From contig CM063112.1 of assembly GCA_031841125.1 (NCBI GenBank), positions 15,960,603-16,024,602 of the forward strand: a stretch of DNA of 64,000 nt. The letters run 5' to 3'. Positions 41,801 to 45,054 of the stretch are shown here, piece after piece. A model generated the notes under the pieces. The model was given only the letters and a program-made list of their open reading frames with translations. It ran no database searches and was not told the DNA's origin. A program made the position numbers and the translations under genes. The DNA comes from Acanthococcus lagerstroemiae (Eukaryota > Arthropoda > Insecta > Hemiptera > Eriococcidae). Positions within the stretch are counted from its first letter, which is position 1. The number at the start of each line of letters is the position of its first letter.

Positions 41801-44637
41801 GAAAAATGCTCATTACTTCTATGCTTTTTCGAGCATTTGCTCATTGAGCATATATAAATGAGAAAATGCTCGGGAAAATGTTCATTATTTCAATGCTTGG
41901 CTGATCAGTTGCTCATTAAGCATATGCTCAAATTTTAAAGCATTTACTCAACGAGCATATGCTAAGAATATTCTCAAAATGCTCAGCATTTTAAAAATTA
42001 GCATATTCTCATTTGCATCAATAATTACACTGTTGTACTCCTCCTGTCAGCTTCATAACGTTTACAGCTGTTCAATTTACGCAGGGTTTTCTAGATAAAT
42101 ATGTCGCTTGAAGATACCTCGATTTGCATCCTTTACACTTGTGTTTTTGAGAATCATGACAAGTATACACCAGCTGCACTGTTGTAATGTGTATTTACTT
42201 TTGTACAGTGCCGGGTTTAGGTAGGCTGCCGCTGTGTGCGAAATTTTTCCTGCCTCCCTTGGCCCAAAAACTGTGTAAAAAGAGAACTTTCCGCGCTCTG
42301 TGGTAAATTATAGAACCCCTCTTTGTACTCAAATCTGAAAATCTATTCCCATTCGCATCAGGTGCTATTCTGCTATGTCTCGATTATATTAGGTACGATT
42401 TTTTTTTTCTTTTTCAAATTTGCCGCCCCGTGCAAATGCACAATCTGCACATACGGTAAATCCCCTGCTGCTTTTGCATGCCTCTTCCTCTACTGTATCA
42501 TATCTGTGGATACCCTCTATCTGCTCACCTCACGTTTTATTGAGGAACTTCCGCGTGTATATACCGAAACCGCTGTGGACACACTTGCGAGCCACATTGT
42601 ATTCTGATCATACTTACATTGTGGCAGGCTGGCAGCTCGAGCTGGCTCTATGCTTGACGCTAATATCAGCAAATTCTAGAAGGTAATCTAAGAGAGTGCG
42701 CTATTGATCCTCTCCTATCAAGTGATACCGTAATCGCTTCCTTTGTTGTTTAGCAAATAGCATATAGCTCATTGCCGAGCCATCCATGTAGTAAAATTTG
42801 TAACACTAAAATATATTCGTTACGGACAGATGCACCTTCGGCAATGGCCAAGAAGTCCAAGAAGGAGATTTCATTGCTATAGATGAGACAACGGTCCCGC
42901 AGTCAACTGATATTGTTTTTATCGTAGAAGCCAAACCATGCAACAAAGACCTATTGGAGAAGAAAAATATCCAGCAGCTCGTGGCTGCGGTTTCTAAGGA
43001 ACTCACCAACAATAGTATCACTCGAAACTGGTGCGTTTTTAGTTATATTGAGCTTAAACAAACTTTCATTGCACTAGAATAACAACCTATTATGATTACA
43101 GGTACACGTTAGTGGTTTTTGGTGGCGATGAAGGTATCCACAATGAGCCTCACAGTGTTGTGGTTAATAGCACGGTGTTTTCGACTAATCCGTCGCAATT
43201 TGTGAAGTACTTCGAGAATCTTCCGATAGGTGATTGATCCCTATAGTTGGGTATAATTGTTGGCCGATTTTGCGACATTCAGTTGAATGATGATTTTGAT
43301 TTAGGAAATGGAAGTTCGGATGTGTTTGAAGCGCTAAGATTCGCGACTAAACTGTCATCGAGGATTGGGGTTTCAAAAACATTTATTTTACTTTTGTGTT
43401 CCGTCTGTGATCCTGCCAGTATGGAGGTAAGTGGTATAGTATGTCATGGAACTTGGTAGGTATATTGTTAGGACTCACTTGGAGGGATGATTTTTGATAG
43501 TCATGAGAGTTTTCGAAATTCGAATTAGAGAATACATGCTGTCTAAATGGTAAATCTCATCATTCCAGCTGGATTATTCAGTGCTACATCATGCGATGGT
43601 CGAGAAATCTATAGTATTGCACATTCTAATGAACGATGGTTTTCCATCAGACAAATCAAAGTCAAAAAAAGTATTATTCGGTAAAATGATTTCAGTATCA
43701 TCGTACAACTTCAGCAATAAGCTTTCACGTCGATATTAATTAGATGGGATATTTCTTAGGGTTGGACAGCGATACAGCGTACACCAATAAAGACGATAGC
43801 AGAGGTGACACAGACCTTCGTCGCCGGACAAAGTTAACTAAATCACTTCTTGGGTATTGCACACCACTGGCTCTTGAATCCAAAGGTAAGCACTCGACAA
43901 TACACTCCGAAAGCGCCTCACATGTAGCGCAATTTTAGCGTTTGGAAAACTGATGGTCCTTGCCAGTGGCAGTGCATTCAATTAGACAAAAAGTAGCAGG
44001 AATGTTGAGAAAAACGGTCTTGTGCGGAAAACGAAACACTGCTACAGATGGCGCTATTGTAATCTGGCATTTTCTTTCGAATTACATATTTTTGTTTGAA
44101 GAAGTAACTTTTACGCGATTAGTGCATTCAGTGAACGCTTCTGCTTATGCTACAAATCTAGCACTCGCAAATCGCTCACTTTCCGCACGAATTGCGTAAT
44201 ATACTATTTCTTCAATGGTGCCAGAGCTTTCTGATTCTTTTATTCTACTTTTCAGGCACCCTGTTCTCTGCCAAACCACTTTCGGACAACCGTTTTGTGA
44301 AGAAATTCGTCGGTATATTTGCGAAACGAGTGGCAAGCACCGCTAAGCCCGAAAGCTTTCAGGCGTGCGAGTGCCATTCTGATAAAAACGGCGTCCCGTA
44401 TATCGAATGTATTTCGCAGGAATACCCCACTGCCATTAACTTTGAATTTGTGAGTATGACATCCGCTGGGTTTTTGTACCACAGAAAATGAGCAAGCATT
44501 TTTGTAGAAAAATTACTGTAATTCGATTCATAACAAAATGCTGCCTATTTTAGAATTCCGATGACGAAAGTGATTTTTTTCCAACTGTTGTGGGTTTGAA
44601 CGTTCAAACTACGAACAATACGGAAGGGTATCCGTAG
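1..44637 (+). CDS. apolpp: Apolipophorin precursor, 3' part (partial at 5' end; multi-exon)
   Basis: Large lipid transfer protein that builds the lipophorin particle carrying lipid in haemolymph; secreted. The N-terminal lipid-binding module is off the left edge. Exons read by splice sites and phase: 1-60, 759-938, 1203-1348, 2098-2337, 2478-2667, 3594-3743, 4794-4962, 5044-5247, 7598-7706, 29050-29183, 29418-29645, 29727-29908, 30930-31080, 31221-31389, 31463-31644, 32055-32209, 32408-32539, 32620-32722, 34127-34237, 34312-34486, 35882-36070, 36159-36268, 36360-36472, 37750-37861, 38053-38182, 38831-39042, 39130-39286, 39596-39834, 41387-41520, 42830-43030, 43102-43229, 43305-43426, 43569-43680, 43760-43885, 44256-44449, 44554-44637 (TAG stop). 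Phases agree at every junction except 2667/3594, where a short exon is probably missing. A vWD domain with the motif GLLGTMNNEPSDD separates it from vitellogenin. Family call is strong; individual exon edges are inferred. Confidence 0.9.
85..306. repeat. Degenerate GGTAACTGA-type short tandem repeat
   Basis: Units of the form GGTAAYTGA/GGTAATCTGA recur many times, ending with GATTGCACATCGGGTAG. A similar block lies inverted at about 27085-27175, so this is a dispersed repeat family inside the apolipophorin introns. Confidence 0.6.
3744..4793. other. Intron sequence without a recognised gene
   Basis: Open stretches here, the longest about 135 codons at 4152-4559, show no family motif and sit in a slightly more GC-rich segment. 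I see no splice-consistent exon. Probably repeat-derived. Confidence 0.5.
5813..5845. repeat. (CA)n microsatellite
   Basis: About 15 CA dinucleotides in the intron between 5248 and 7597. A pure G run lies at about 5985-5998 in the same intron. Confidence 0.95.
6514..7092 (-). mobile_element. Mariner-family foldback remnant with truncated transposase N-terminus
   Basis: Inverted arms of about 190 bp (near 6514-6710 and 6898-7092) share long stretches such as GCGCAGGCTTATCTGACAAC. Outer ends resemble a mariner terminus (GGGTTGTCCTAGAAGTAAG). Between them, reading minus from 6883, an open frame encodes a mariner-type helix-turn-helix start (GITVQHVRKWRRTF) that soon runs into the inverted copy of the 5' leader. 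Both ends therefore look like the 5' end of one mariner: a rearranged, non-autonomous copy. Confidence 0.65.
8344..8710 (+). mobile_element. MITE family A, copy 1
   Basis: About 367 bp with imperfect terminal inverted repeats beginning GTGACCTGGAATCATGAAA in the best copies and including GTGCCTCT. Related copies lie at 59622-59998 (same strand) and 63038-63418 (opposite strand). No coding capacity. Confidence 0.75.
9690..10500. repeat. Degenerate ~40-bp minisatellite
   Basis: Recurring units of the type GAAATGAAGTGGTAGATCTTC, TGAGAGA, with many substitutions. Open reading frames on the minus strand here (for example 10106-10582) are low-complexity products of the repeat. It lies about 400 bp upstream of the Polinton insertion. 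Confidence 0.65.
10893..10898. repeat. Left target site duplication TATAGG
   Basis: TATAGG immediately before the left terminal repeat and again immediately after the right one (24892-24897). Six-base duplications are characteristic of Polinton/Maverick integration. Confidence 0.9.
10918..11205. repeat. Outer tandem repeats of the left terminal repeat
   Basis: About six imperfect units containing GAGTTCACATTTSTGT followed by TAAGTTCTGT, alternating between a form with TTCTCTCT and one with ATAATCCTAGACC. The same array, inverted, occupies about 24585-24872. Confidence 0.8.
11229..11263. other. Hairpin in terminal repeat
   Basis: Arms AAGTGGTC and GACCACTT separated by about 19 bases, followed by a T run. 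The inverse is in the right repeat near 24527-24561. Confidence 0.6.
11279..11305. other. Palindrome, arms GATTTCAAA / TTTGAAATC (copy 1)
   Basis: A 27-base inverted repeat with nine-base arms and a nine-base AT centre. It recurs at 24485-24511 (other terminal repeat) and, with one arm mismatch, at 12711-12737 directly after a stop codon. Function unknown. Confidence 0.7.
11477..12253 (+). CDS. Terminal-repeat protein, 258 aa, unknown function (left copy)
   Basis: Not recognised with confidence. The protein has an early cysteine group (C47, C53, C57, C62) that could bind zinc, then a central region with motifs such as KYLLVFLDEKNHPLHKEP and LWYSMLVFCPTF. No DDE triad, HHCC finger or recombinase motif is visible, so it is not an obvious integrase. 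It may belong with DUF5895-like single-domain proteins, but that is only a guess. Start chosen at ATG 11477, preceded by TATAAA. A second copy, identical in amino acids, is at 23490-24266 on the opposite strand, so both copies read toward the element centre. Keeping the gene inside both terminal repeats doubles its dosage and protects it by repeat homogenisation. Confidence 0.85.
   Translation: MEMIESKSNNFNFDDSTHCVSKKIPSVKVINQEPVGFWMSNENLMSCEWRKSCNESCSGASCVEHFVNTKPHTIETRDGSIQGRIIDKNRILIIRRQLKLIRLSRDDYSFAGYWVKGDTDYISARKYLLVFLDEKNHPLHKEPIQLTARGVFQVEFDKNLLKFRKEFKTVYSKTRGVMSDLWYSMLVFCPTFVSNVVGSLKKSRACCIENYIVPTESNLNSLCVGRDKEVSKIVEAMFNDSEKWKAENSKPFITTLVY
12294..12710 (+). CDS. Unknown lysine-rich protein, 138 aa
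   Basis: Not recognised. Very AT-rich, lysine/isoleucine-rich coding frame with predicted helical, charged segments (for example KKGEKEFVEDIRKTFKSKEQ). I prefer the ATG at 12294 over the upstream 12264 start, because 12294 follows TATAAAA as at the other genes of the element. The terminal repeat ends inside this start codon (12295), so only this side of the element has the gene. The stop at 12708-12710 is followed at once by the GATTTCA palindrome. Could be a DNA-binding accessory protein; no evidence beyond charge. Confidence 0.6.
   Translation: MEMNNTFKNYHCELKNIEFLKCFKYINIYLETDLYKFMENIVYDFIPENKIKEFYKDLEKKGEKEFVEDIRKTFKSKEQKENQNISRKNINDTMIENFAIRTGKSKEDIKKIKMLILLKKITKKNITFKNGEIENIDY
12711..12737. 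terminator. Palindrome directly after stop codon (copy 2)
   Basis: Same 27-base palindrome as in the terminal repeats, with one mismatch, starting on the base after TAA. It is also preceded by ATTAA as in the right repeat. Its position suggests a transcript-end structure or a recombination scar; neither is shown. Confidence 0.35.
12738..13560. other. Non-coding, less AT-rich gap inside the Polinton-like element
   Basis: About 820 bp with no credible gene. It holds stretches rich in CpG (for example CGACGCGTGTGCACCCGCGC) and three poly-T runs near 12859-12877, 12963-12985 and 13064-13072, each followed by about 85-100 bp of mixed-composition sequence. On the minus strand this reads as units ending in poly-A, like retroposed fragments. 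Both flanks return to the AT-rich style of the element. I infer a nested insertion or captured host DNA, possibly where an integrase gene once was. Confidence 0.5.
13611..17906 (+). CDS. Protein-primed family B DNA polymerase, 1431 aa
   Basis: Replicates the element from a terminal protein primer (family knowledge). Visible features: N-terminal C2H2-like finger (C13, C16, H28, H33), a SAP-like helix region near 45-70, a conserved pre-polymerase segment with PLRGGTYIQLPKFI, a second finger from C426, exonuclease motif I with LDFECLL (about 480), an inserted HNH-like Cys/His region with HLCNK and DHDHYTGKFRGVAC (about 567-595), exo II NLKYDSKIF (about 615), polymerase motif A LDCNNLYGW (about 983), motif B NNSVYGKQ (about 1178), motif C GTDTDSL (about 1270) and KMY near 1335. 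All key acidic residues are present and the frame is intact, so it may be functional. The 3' end overlaps the ATPase gene by 14 bases. The start follows a TATAATAAA box. Confidence 0.96.
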   Translation: METINKKYAPRMCIECNKKITYKNYARHVRSKHGRTTTTAKDLRNDLRNCGVKGVSKLKKSELLEIRDKIQRQSSNFEREILNKLTKKELIKKVGERNKNLTRAKIIEKFLQSQNVKYLQEFNFDDDSFDEPIVRPSVRKIDGCWKNMVNQFSVVYEPAKYDLRIYLDKITELLDRMLKSEMKKKKAISIGLIAVVNYIEIDHTTGDKIGDKEAYFRSKHHIIVDSNAIESALISAKNEVIKKYESYTAQNTKYKFDQVIEINIQSDKNDPLRGGTYIQLPKFIQSKKCCINVKNIQNRNFKCLKQEDLRCFEYALESVLNSVTNHVDRVSNYDITKYEELKMEYPVNLIPENIKKYEKFLGISINIYKYEEDEEGIGQFSLIYKPISSENHVNLLQYKDHIVGIKNLSALLKGKIHKYNEHVEICMKCHKRFKDKLKYEEHLKNCINDEQNIEMPNEEKKFRKYCTNGAEQYHPYTVTLDFECLLEKMQKETKSTKYLQKHIANSFCFYSDQQGTQLVRDSNVQNLMNQFNSWLIEHARAYNKIRRINKPMIWGQDEDIKFKETSHCHLCNKILAENEKVRDHDHYTGKFRGVACRECNSHLRMPRFIPILIHNLKYDSKIFLQWLLKLFSGNEREPSEKHDVKIIAENCENYKTFSKKVVIDHCEVKRDSTYCCTCKRKYWDKILKKCSSCQGEKLKISRKGDKIPIEMEFRFIDTLNFVGISLDQAVKNLAEVNDCFCARCKKVQKIRKGQFLPINENGILKYAAKCEICDSELTKPINYNKFQNILREFKKEDLHLVLQKGIYPYDWVSTYDKFSEQLPLDKKAWYSMLNNKHISDDDLSKAKKVYKYFRCKNFGDYHDLYLKLDTILTKDIFDNFREMCYKHYGLDPVYYISAPHLSDSASLKFTKQSLELITDQENYEIYEKGIRGGISNIPHRHALANNCYFYDEKERKTIKLSKEKAKEKGIWDSKKHISYILYLDCNNLYGWALSQPLPIGEFLNYNLLAHQIEDAQAKNSEAKKSLESKFEKLTYKPSDFTQDVILTLDDNGEYGYTFIADLEIPSELHKKFKDYPMLPEQYVPRESELSDFQKILIEQKIGNKPKMSKLISTLHPKHNYLIDYRMLKECLKQGIVLKSINNYIRFKQKAWMKPYIDMNTSLRQKAKNDHEKDLYKLLNNSVYGKQMENVRKRCTVQIVTTLDSFLKQNEFETRVVLDEETVLLHIQNKKVKLNKPIFGGFVVLELSKLLMFQFYYNVLKTKYGDKIRLLGTDTDSLIVYIECDDVYEDIKENLNYYDTSDYLMDWMPQVNKKVPGLFKDEYLGIPIREWVGLRSKMYSFRNDTSKEKKVCKGIKRSNIERMKFEMYKNCLFNSKQTKEIVHGIVSKKLKLYTISINKIALSPYDDKRYLIDEMNTLPYGYKKYCIINETN
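17885..17895 (+). promoter_or_regulatory. TATAATAAATG start-site motif (ATPase gene)
   Basis: A TATA-like box fused to the ATG of the ATPase gene, within the 3' end of the polymerase gene. The same pattern is at the other gene starts of the element (11477, 12294, 13611, 18565, 19414, 21340, 22090; looser at 19927 and 23302). Confidence 0.5.
17893..18564 (+). CDS. FtsK/HerA-type DNA packaging ATPase, 223 aa
   Basis: ATPase that in Polintons, adintoviruses and related viruses pumps DNA into the capsid. Walker A is GPSGSGKT (38-45) after the hydrophobic strand CCIC; Walker B is VVIFDD (109-114); the family segment YLSQTYSKIPKQQIRDN is at 139-155 and ends in the usual arginine-bearing region. 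Length is normal for the group. It overlaps the end of the polymerase frame by 14 bases in another frame and ends one base before the next gene's ATG, giving a tight gene array. Confidence 0.93.
   Translation: MKRTKIQNKTEVLNFDNSVPTCRLKEVFPNIMRCCICGPSGSGKTNVLLTILVDRPLPDNVYLCSNTSYQPKYEKFRKILQNKKLKNKKIHTVSLEDLPDPNKIEKGSVVIFDDIYTENHDKIGKYYSWSRHNDISCYYLSQTYSKIPKQQIRDNFNYLILFEQDLTNLTHIYNEYARTITFNQFKSICNDCWQKPYDFVVIDKECDQKNGRFKYKFEENFIL
18559..18567 (+). promoter_or_regulatory. TTATAAATG start-site motif
   Basis: AT box abutting the ATG at 18565; it overlaps the last codons of the ATPase gene, as TAA of TATAAATG is the ATPase stop. Confidence 0.5.
18565..19410 (+). CDS. Conserved Polinton-associated protein of unknown function, 281 aa
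   Basis: Resembles the widespread arthropod element protein family with the core FGIRYENKDYYIGNARL and GTQGLWELLTMQKPENYTDE; I believe this corresponds to the DUF8207 type, but the domain number is from memory. An N-terminal helical part (about 1-60) is rich in charged residues, and the conserved core spans about 110-215. In these elements it sits beside the ATPase and capsid genes, so a virion or assembly role is likely by context only. The stop TAA is followed after three bases by the next ATG. Confidence 0.8.
   Translation: MRKLTDYNSNDIDFVVKQRALLQKNIECAKLGQVNRKLEMEENYKPIIDTIKDLKPVIQQPVLPMIADKPREITYERSEETPGFDMSQSLACRYLSYYTNKKIPTDSTFGIRYENKDYYIGNARLMEVHHYADNNRADIKLSNDTTLYPGTQGLWELLTMQKPENYTDEDLKNYQKIILSTESYRSENGQIKSSRGYKYLNFIQPMLIEKELILSHRGSGLKKIYTNQTDYKYWNDPKELIDRFTILKGMWEAGNHNPQIFNEMTNIREELIEAKKNLKTL
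19406..19416 (+). promoter_or_regulatory. TATAATAAATG start-site motif
   Basis: Same arrangement as at 17885-17895, at the start of the 141-aa gene; the first TAA is the stop of the preceding gene. Confidence 0.5.
19414..19839 (+). CDS. Predicted coiled-coil protein, 141 aa
   Basis: Not recognised. The whole chain is helical in character with heptad-like spacing of Ile/Leu/Val (for example VLKIVIKDVSEISDMIIQCI), ending with a segment like LTEWESCVKDPN. Coiled-coil proteins of this size occur at this position in adintovirus-like elements as structural proteins. A gap of about 90 non-coding AT-rich bases follows. Confidence 0.75.
   Translation: MFTRKNHHYLYESVEKIQNNTGKILESVLKIVIKDVSEISDMIIQCIKNVINNENYTVGIIEYANGVKEYINNIKDNTSSILPQLKKITEHDQSAVTELKNITRQVVGLAATCENSLFNITQLGAILTEWESCVKDPNVNR
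20716..20910 (+). repeat. In-frame 21-base repeat encoding GVKKIKN
   Basis: Several copies of GGCGTTAAAAAAATAAAAAA-type units join the minor-capsid-like and protease parts of the reading frame. Unit number probably varies by slippage without breaking the frame, as the unit is a multiple of three. Confidence 0.85.
20917..21339 (+). CDS. Adenain-type cysteine protease domain (possible independent gene)
   Basis: 140-aa segment beginning with its own ATG. Family role: maturation of capsid proteins. Catalytic candidates are His in GTHW, Glu in YEPFG and Cys in NCGRRC, all present. Typical Polinton proteases are about this length, so the fusion with the upstream region may be secondary, through the lysine repeat. 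An A15 run at 20958-20972 could shift the frame easily. Confidence 0.8.
   Translation: MITQQVIKKILDNEKKKKITIKNDALTNFEIEAYAEKLQIPHFRGVFMLDELPPKIKKYECGIVNLDTSDHSGTHWTAYCKNDSQVDFYEPFGNIPPPELVKYFGQSRITYNYTQDQKLDETNCGRRCIEYLLKIKKKIL
21334..21342 (+). promoter_or_regulatory. CTATAAATG start-site motif
   Basis: TACTATAAATG at the penton gene start. The identical 11 bases recur at the capsid gene start (22082-22092). Here TAA is also the stop of the protease gene. Confidence 0.5.
21340..22056 (+). CDS. Penton (single jelly roll minor capsid) protein, 238 aa
   Basis: Vertex protein of the predicted icosahedral particle. Family signatures: EWEIGLESFHTSYRFFNIT near the start, the ESDSHVKIFPIESIKGICN segment mid-chain and the SSLPGEKIIYTP / LNLYDQNGNPLE pattern in the last third, as in Polinton penton proteins. 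The frame is intact and of usual length. Followed by a run of about 20 A before the capsid gene. Confidence 0.88.
   Translation: MKYINGSYSMLMSGTDSVLYHDFSGVDDIIRLNPNKEWEIGLESFHTSYRFFNITVTKNNSLTFYKEVNELPTTIVLDPGIYEVADIIKCIHESKHARAANITLKINKYAHTIIMGSPSHIIDLRDVTSVGNILGFTKQIIPAGKEVESDSHVKIFPIESIKGICNECNNGNEKILFYFPISSLPGEKIIYTPNETQYYRVRNKEISEIVLNLYDQNGNPLENNGETYWAFLIIREVR
22084..22092 (+). promoter_or_regulatory. CTATAAATG start-site motif
   Basis: As at 21334-21342, here in true intergenic sequence after a long A run, so it does not arise from a stop codon of a neighbouring gene. Confidence 0.5.
22090..23271 (+). CDS. Major capsid protein, double jelly roll, 393 aa
   Basis: Belongs to the arthropod double-jelly-roll-like family: YFKVALPFDMFLGFGTYKEI (about 137-156), a following YTVELNLKYITWRMPVVKLS segment, then KSKFDHCNPYDVRFNVN and YPRQQMRLNF in the second jelly roll. 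Predicted to assemble the hexon-like capsomer. Intact frame; about the length seen in other insect copies, shorter than hexons of large Polintons. Next to the penton gene, as usual for the group. Confidence 0.9.
   Translation: MNGYESFELIEFSTANNIDINKKDEEIIIEINTPNICTLPWKSEVVIAGRLIVRDKDKKIASFDRSTVQVINNGFLHIFRQIIYRISDVQVDILEYPGVASTINGLVSLSKTTKYSNAGWNLNNDYMNVDANGYFKVALPFDMFLGFGTYKEILFNVSQSLILAREQHGVTNMLQVDPNLKDYTVELNLKYITWRMPVVKLSLQLEKEVLPLLNKDIPIRMNFEHWQCLKKPAGSVSGKEFRWSIPTDITSQYAFVVFQNKRNNDLFADKSKFDHCNPYDVRFNVNGYEYPRQQMRLNFNEKDSGALYTYFKNYNGKDDVLIDLVQFEKEYTIFCFDLTGQPDALQTDVANVQIIFSWRDDFPNTAEIFVLLKQPVCYEYKPISRAVRPAPKN
23302..23442 (+). CDS. Small basic membrane protein, 46 aa
   Basis: Short frame: acidic/Asn start with repeated SENN, a hydrophobic stretch WMCIIIFCWNIIEQVF (about 17-32), then a lysine-rich tail. 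Preceded by TATAAATAGG, so probably a real gene. It has the layout of a one-pass membrane protein with a basic cytosolic or DNA-binding tail. Function unknown; could be a small virion or membrane-active protein. Confidence 0.5.
   Translation: MQSENNSENNSENKFNWMCIIIFCWNIIEQVFKKMRKKKKKKKTVK
23490..24266 (-). CDS. Terminal-repeat protein, 258 aa, unknown function (right copy)
   Basis: Amino-acid identical to the left copy at 11477-12253 and in the opposite orientation. Start ATG at 24266-24264, preceded on the minus strand by TATAAA. The stop is followed by the inner end of the terminal repeat about 40 bases later. See the left copy for motifs. Confidence 0.85.
   Translation of the reverse strand: MEMIESKSNNFNFDDSTHCVSKKIPSVKVINQEPVGFWMSNENLMSCEWRKSCNESCSGASCVEHFVNTKPHTIETRDGSIQGRIIDKNRILIIRRQLKLIRLSRDDYSFAGYWVKGDTDYISARKYLLVFLDEKNHPLHKEPIQLTARGVFQVEFDKNLLKFRKEFKTVYSKTRGVMSDLWYSMLVFCPTFVSNVVGSLKKSRACCIENYIVPTESNLNSLCVGRDKEVSKIVEAMFNDSEKWKAENSKPFITTLVY
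24485..24511. other. Palindrome, arms GATTTCAAA / TTTGAAATC (copy 3)
   Basis: Right-repeat counterpart of 11279-11305. With its left neighbour ATTAA it matches the copy at 12711-12737 over about 33 bases. Confidence 0.7.
24892..24897. repeat. Right target site duplication TATAGG
   Basis: Directly follows the ...ATACTACT end of the element and equals 10893-10898. Confidence 0.9.
24898..26459. other. Intron sequence, no gene recognised
   Basis: Host flank with runs of C then A at about 25650-25671. Open frames on both strands around 25548-25856 are low-complexity and lack family motifs. Confidence 0.5.
26460..26700. mobile_element. MITE-like repeat, family B copy 1
   Basis: Ends AGAACCAAGCGACA and TGTCGCTTGGTTCT are inverted. 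The interior (GTTTACTGAT, AACGTGGGTACACATTTTT, GCTCTTTCCAACGATACTAA) is shared, inverted, with the element at 49691-49939. Confidence 0.6.
26790..26868. repeat. Direct duplication of about 39 bp
   Basis: Two adjacent copies of TAGCTTTGTCACAGTTTACT plus CGTCCAAAGCGCCACTAAT. Confidence 0.85.
27040..27400 (+). mobile_element. 3' end of a non-LTR retroposon (probable)
   Basis: A decayed frame with RVAQNRKAWKKSGRP, like the C-terminal end of LINE reverse transcriptase proteins, followed by AATAAA and an ATTCATTCATTC tail. Most of the element is missing (5' truncation). The block 27085-27175 inside it is the inverse of the 85-306 repeat. Confidence 0.45.
27801..28918. mobile_element. TA-flanked DNA transposon remnant (pogo/Tc1-like?)
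   Basis: 1,118 bp between TA dinucleotides (27799-27800, 28919-28920). Termini CAGTGGGGCTATTTGGGAAT and the inverse of ATTCCAAATAGCCCCGTTG form imperfect inverted repeats. Interior frames are broken; a basic stretch TKRQGRPRKEV occurs at about 28210-28245. TA target and GGGG-rich ends suggest Tc1/mariner-superfamily (pogo group), not proven. Confidence 0.6.
29234..29371. mobile_element. Small TA-flanked MITE
   Basis: About 138 bp with inverted ends CGTCAACTGGGGTAATATTG. Lies in the 234-bp intron between exons 29050-29183 and 29418-29645 and forms most of it. Confidence 0.8.
29937..30867. mobile_element. TA-flanked element with internal tandem duplication
   Basis: 931 bp flanked by TA. Ends GGGGAGCCCGGGGTTAGTTG and the inverse of CAACTTACCCCAGTCTCCCC. 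Inside are two ~200-bp direct copies with CTATTGGRCCGAAAAACTT and GGCTACAAAATGGC. No transposase. Occupies nearly all of the intron 29909-30929. Confidence 0.75.
33035..33640. repeat. Foldback repeat with ~155-bp arms inside direct repeats
   Basis: Arms at about 33198-33357 and 33404-33562 are inverted copies (for example TTCCTTGTACCAGCCTGCGA against its complement). They are bordered by direct copies of CTTTACTTYGGCA...AAAAAAGCRTTAC (33035-33110 and 33566-33640). Non-coding; in the intron 32723-34126. Confidence 0.75.
34657..35570 (+). pseudogene. RTE-type LINE reverse transcriptase fragment
   Basis: The frame encodes QEDPLSPNIFNAVLQNIF, LRFADDLVLIA (catalytic FADD) and KTKLMTRAENV, then after a stop at 35041-35043 continues with GHVAREGAGKWNKKVTFWRP and GRPKTRWRDEVRKEFEVKWA up to DAYAQKWAG. 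These are the RT core and C-terminal part of RTE-clade elements. The endonuclease half is absent. A further stop lies at about 35194. Located in the intron 34487-35881. Confidence 0.88.
36503..37501 (-). mobile_element. Mariner element with degraded transposase
   Basis: Ends AGGGGCGTTCAAAAAGTAAG and its inverse at about 37475-37500. On the minus strand, in three frames because of frameshifts, the transposase shows AYVFWDARGIFL, QLNRLCKRIKDRTPGFVN, FLQDNAQPHTSRV (second catalytic Asp) and YKLVSRWNKCLN near the C-terminus. The N-terminal third is missing. Lies in the intron 36473-37749. Confidence 0.88.
37502..37705 (+). mobile_element. 3' fragment of a second mariner copy, opposite orientation
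   Basis: Begins in coding sequence (LNGEFYREGN matches LDGEFYKEGI of the adjacent copy) and ends with the terminal inverted repeat ...TTACTTTTTGAACGCCCC. It directly abuts the first copy, as from insertion of one mariner into another followed by deletion. Confidence 0.75.
38831..39834 (+). other. von Willebrand factor type D domain of apolipophorin (three exons)
   Basis: Exons 38831-39042, 39130-39286 and 39596-39834 encode the vWD module. The first has the typical opening with HAQLVGFNNYITFDSMHIPF and a cysteine shortly after; the last contains WFYGKVSGLLGTMNNEPSDD, the conserved closing motif of this domain in apolipophorins, followed by several cysteines. In the family this module lies about 400-500 residues from the C-terminus, which fits the roughly 370 codons that follow here. 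Confidence 0.9.
40259..40429. mobile_element. Foldback MITE
   Basis: Two ~75-bp inverted arms (AGGCTGTATAGCAAAAACAT ... TATGTTTTAGTTATACAGCC) around a GC-rich centre of about 20 bp. No coding capacity; in the intron 39835-41386. Confidence 0.8.
40769..41078. mobile_element. MITE with internal CGAACGTTCG palindromes
   Basis: About 310 bp with ~30-bp inverted ends (AAGCCGGCTACACACATGCG at left). The interior is dominated by CGAACGTTCG/CGAATGTTCG-like motifs in both orientations. Confidence 0.75.
41387..44637 (+). other. C-terminal tail of apolipophorin
   Basis: Eight exons downstream of the vWD domain. The translated tail has alternating hydrophobic segments (for example TDIVFIVEAKPCNKD and TFILLLCSVCD) suggestive of a Rossmann-like, vWA-type fold; that fold assignment is inference. 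Introns here are mostly short, apart from 41521-42829. The reading frame ends at TAG 44635-44637. No canonical AATAAA was found close after the stop. Confidence 0.75.
41590..42015. repeat. Array of TGCTCGAGCA / GAGCATATGCTC palindromes
   Basis: About 425 bp in which GAGCAT and its complement recur at short, irregular distances, giving many overlapping palindromes. In the intron 41521-42829. Confidence 0.85.
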
Positions 44638-45054
44638 ACCACATGAAGACGACCGAATGAAGTAAGTTGCAGGGTAGTGAAAGTGCAATAACAGCTTCGA
44701 ATTATCGTATCAGTTGAAACTTGAAAACTGAAAACGCAGATCAAACAGAATCGTCAAAGAACCGTTTCGATTGGTCAGATAATTCGAGGGTAGGGGTATG
44801 AGCTTATGCAGCTGCTGAAAAAAAAAAATTGCCGTATTAGTTACCCGACTGATGAATTAGTATGAATACAAGTACTTAATGTGGTGTATTATAAACCGAT
44901 AACGATATACAATTAAAATTAGTTGTAACTTGTGAATGATATGAATAGATTCACGTGCGGGTATCCTGAAGCTTGGTATGTCTCAAAACTACAAAAATCT
45001 ATTGCCGTTCCATAGATCTGACTTGTCCTACTACTGAATTACCTGGTGTAACGT
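44638..45054. other. Intergenic spacer between convergent genes
   Basis: About 417 bp between the apolipophorin stop and the minus-strand acidic gene stop. Contains an A run near 44820 but no clear AATAAA on either strand close to the stops. Confidence 0.6.

Noticed and set aside
41590..42015. CRISPR-like array
   Set aside because: Repeats are short palindromes with irregular spacing, no unique constant-length spacers, and the host is a eukaryote.
1..44637. Vitellogenin
   Set aside because: The vWD motif GLLGTMNNEPSDD, long region before it and long tail after it fit apolipophorin; no polyserine tract seen.
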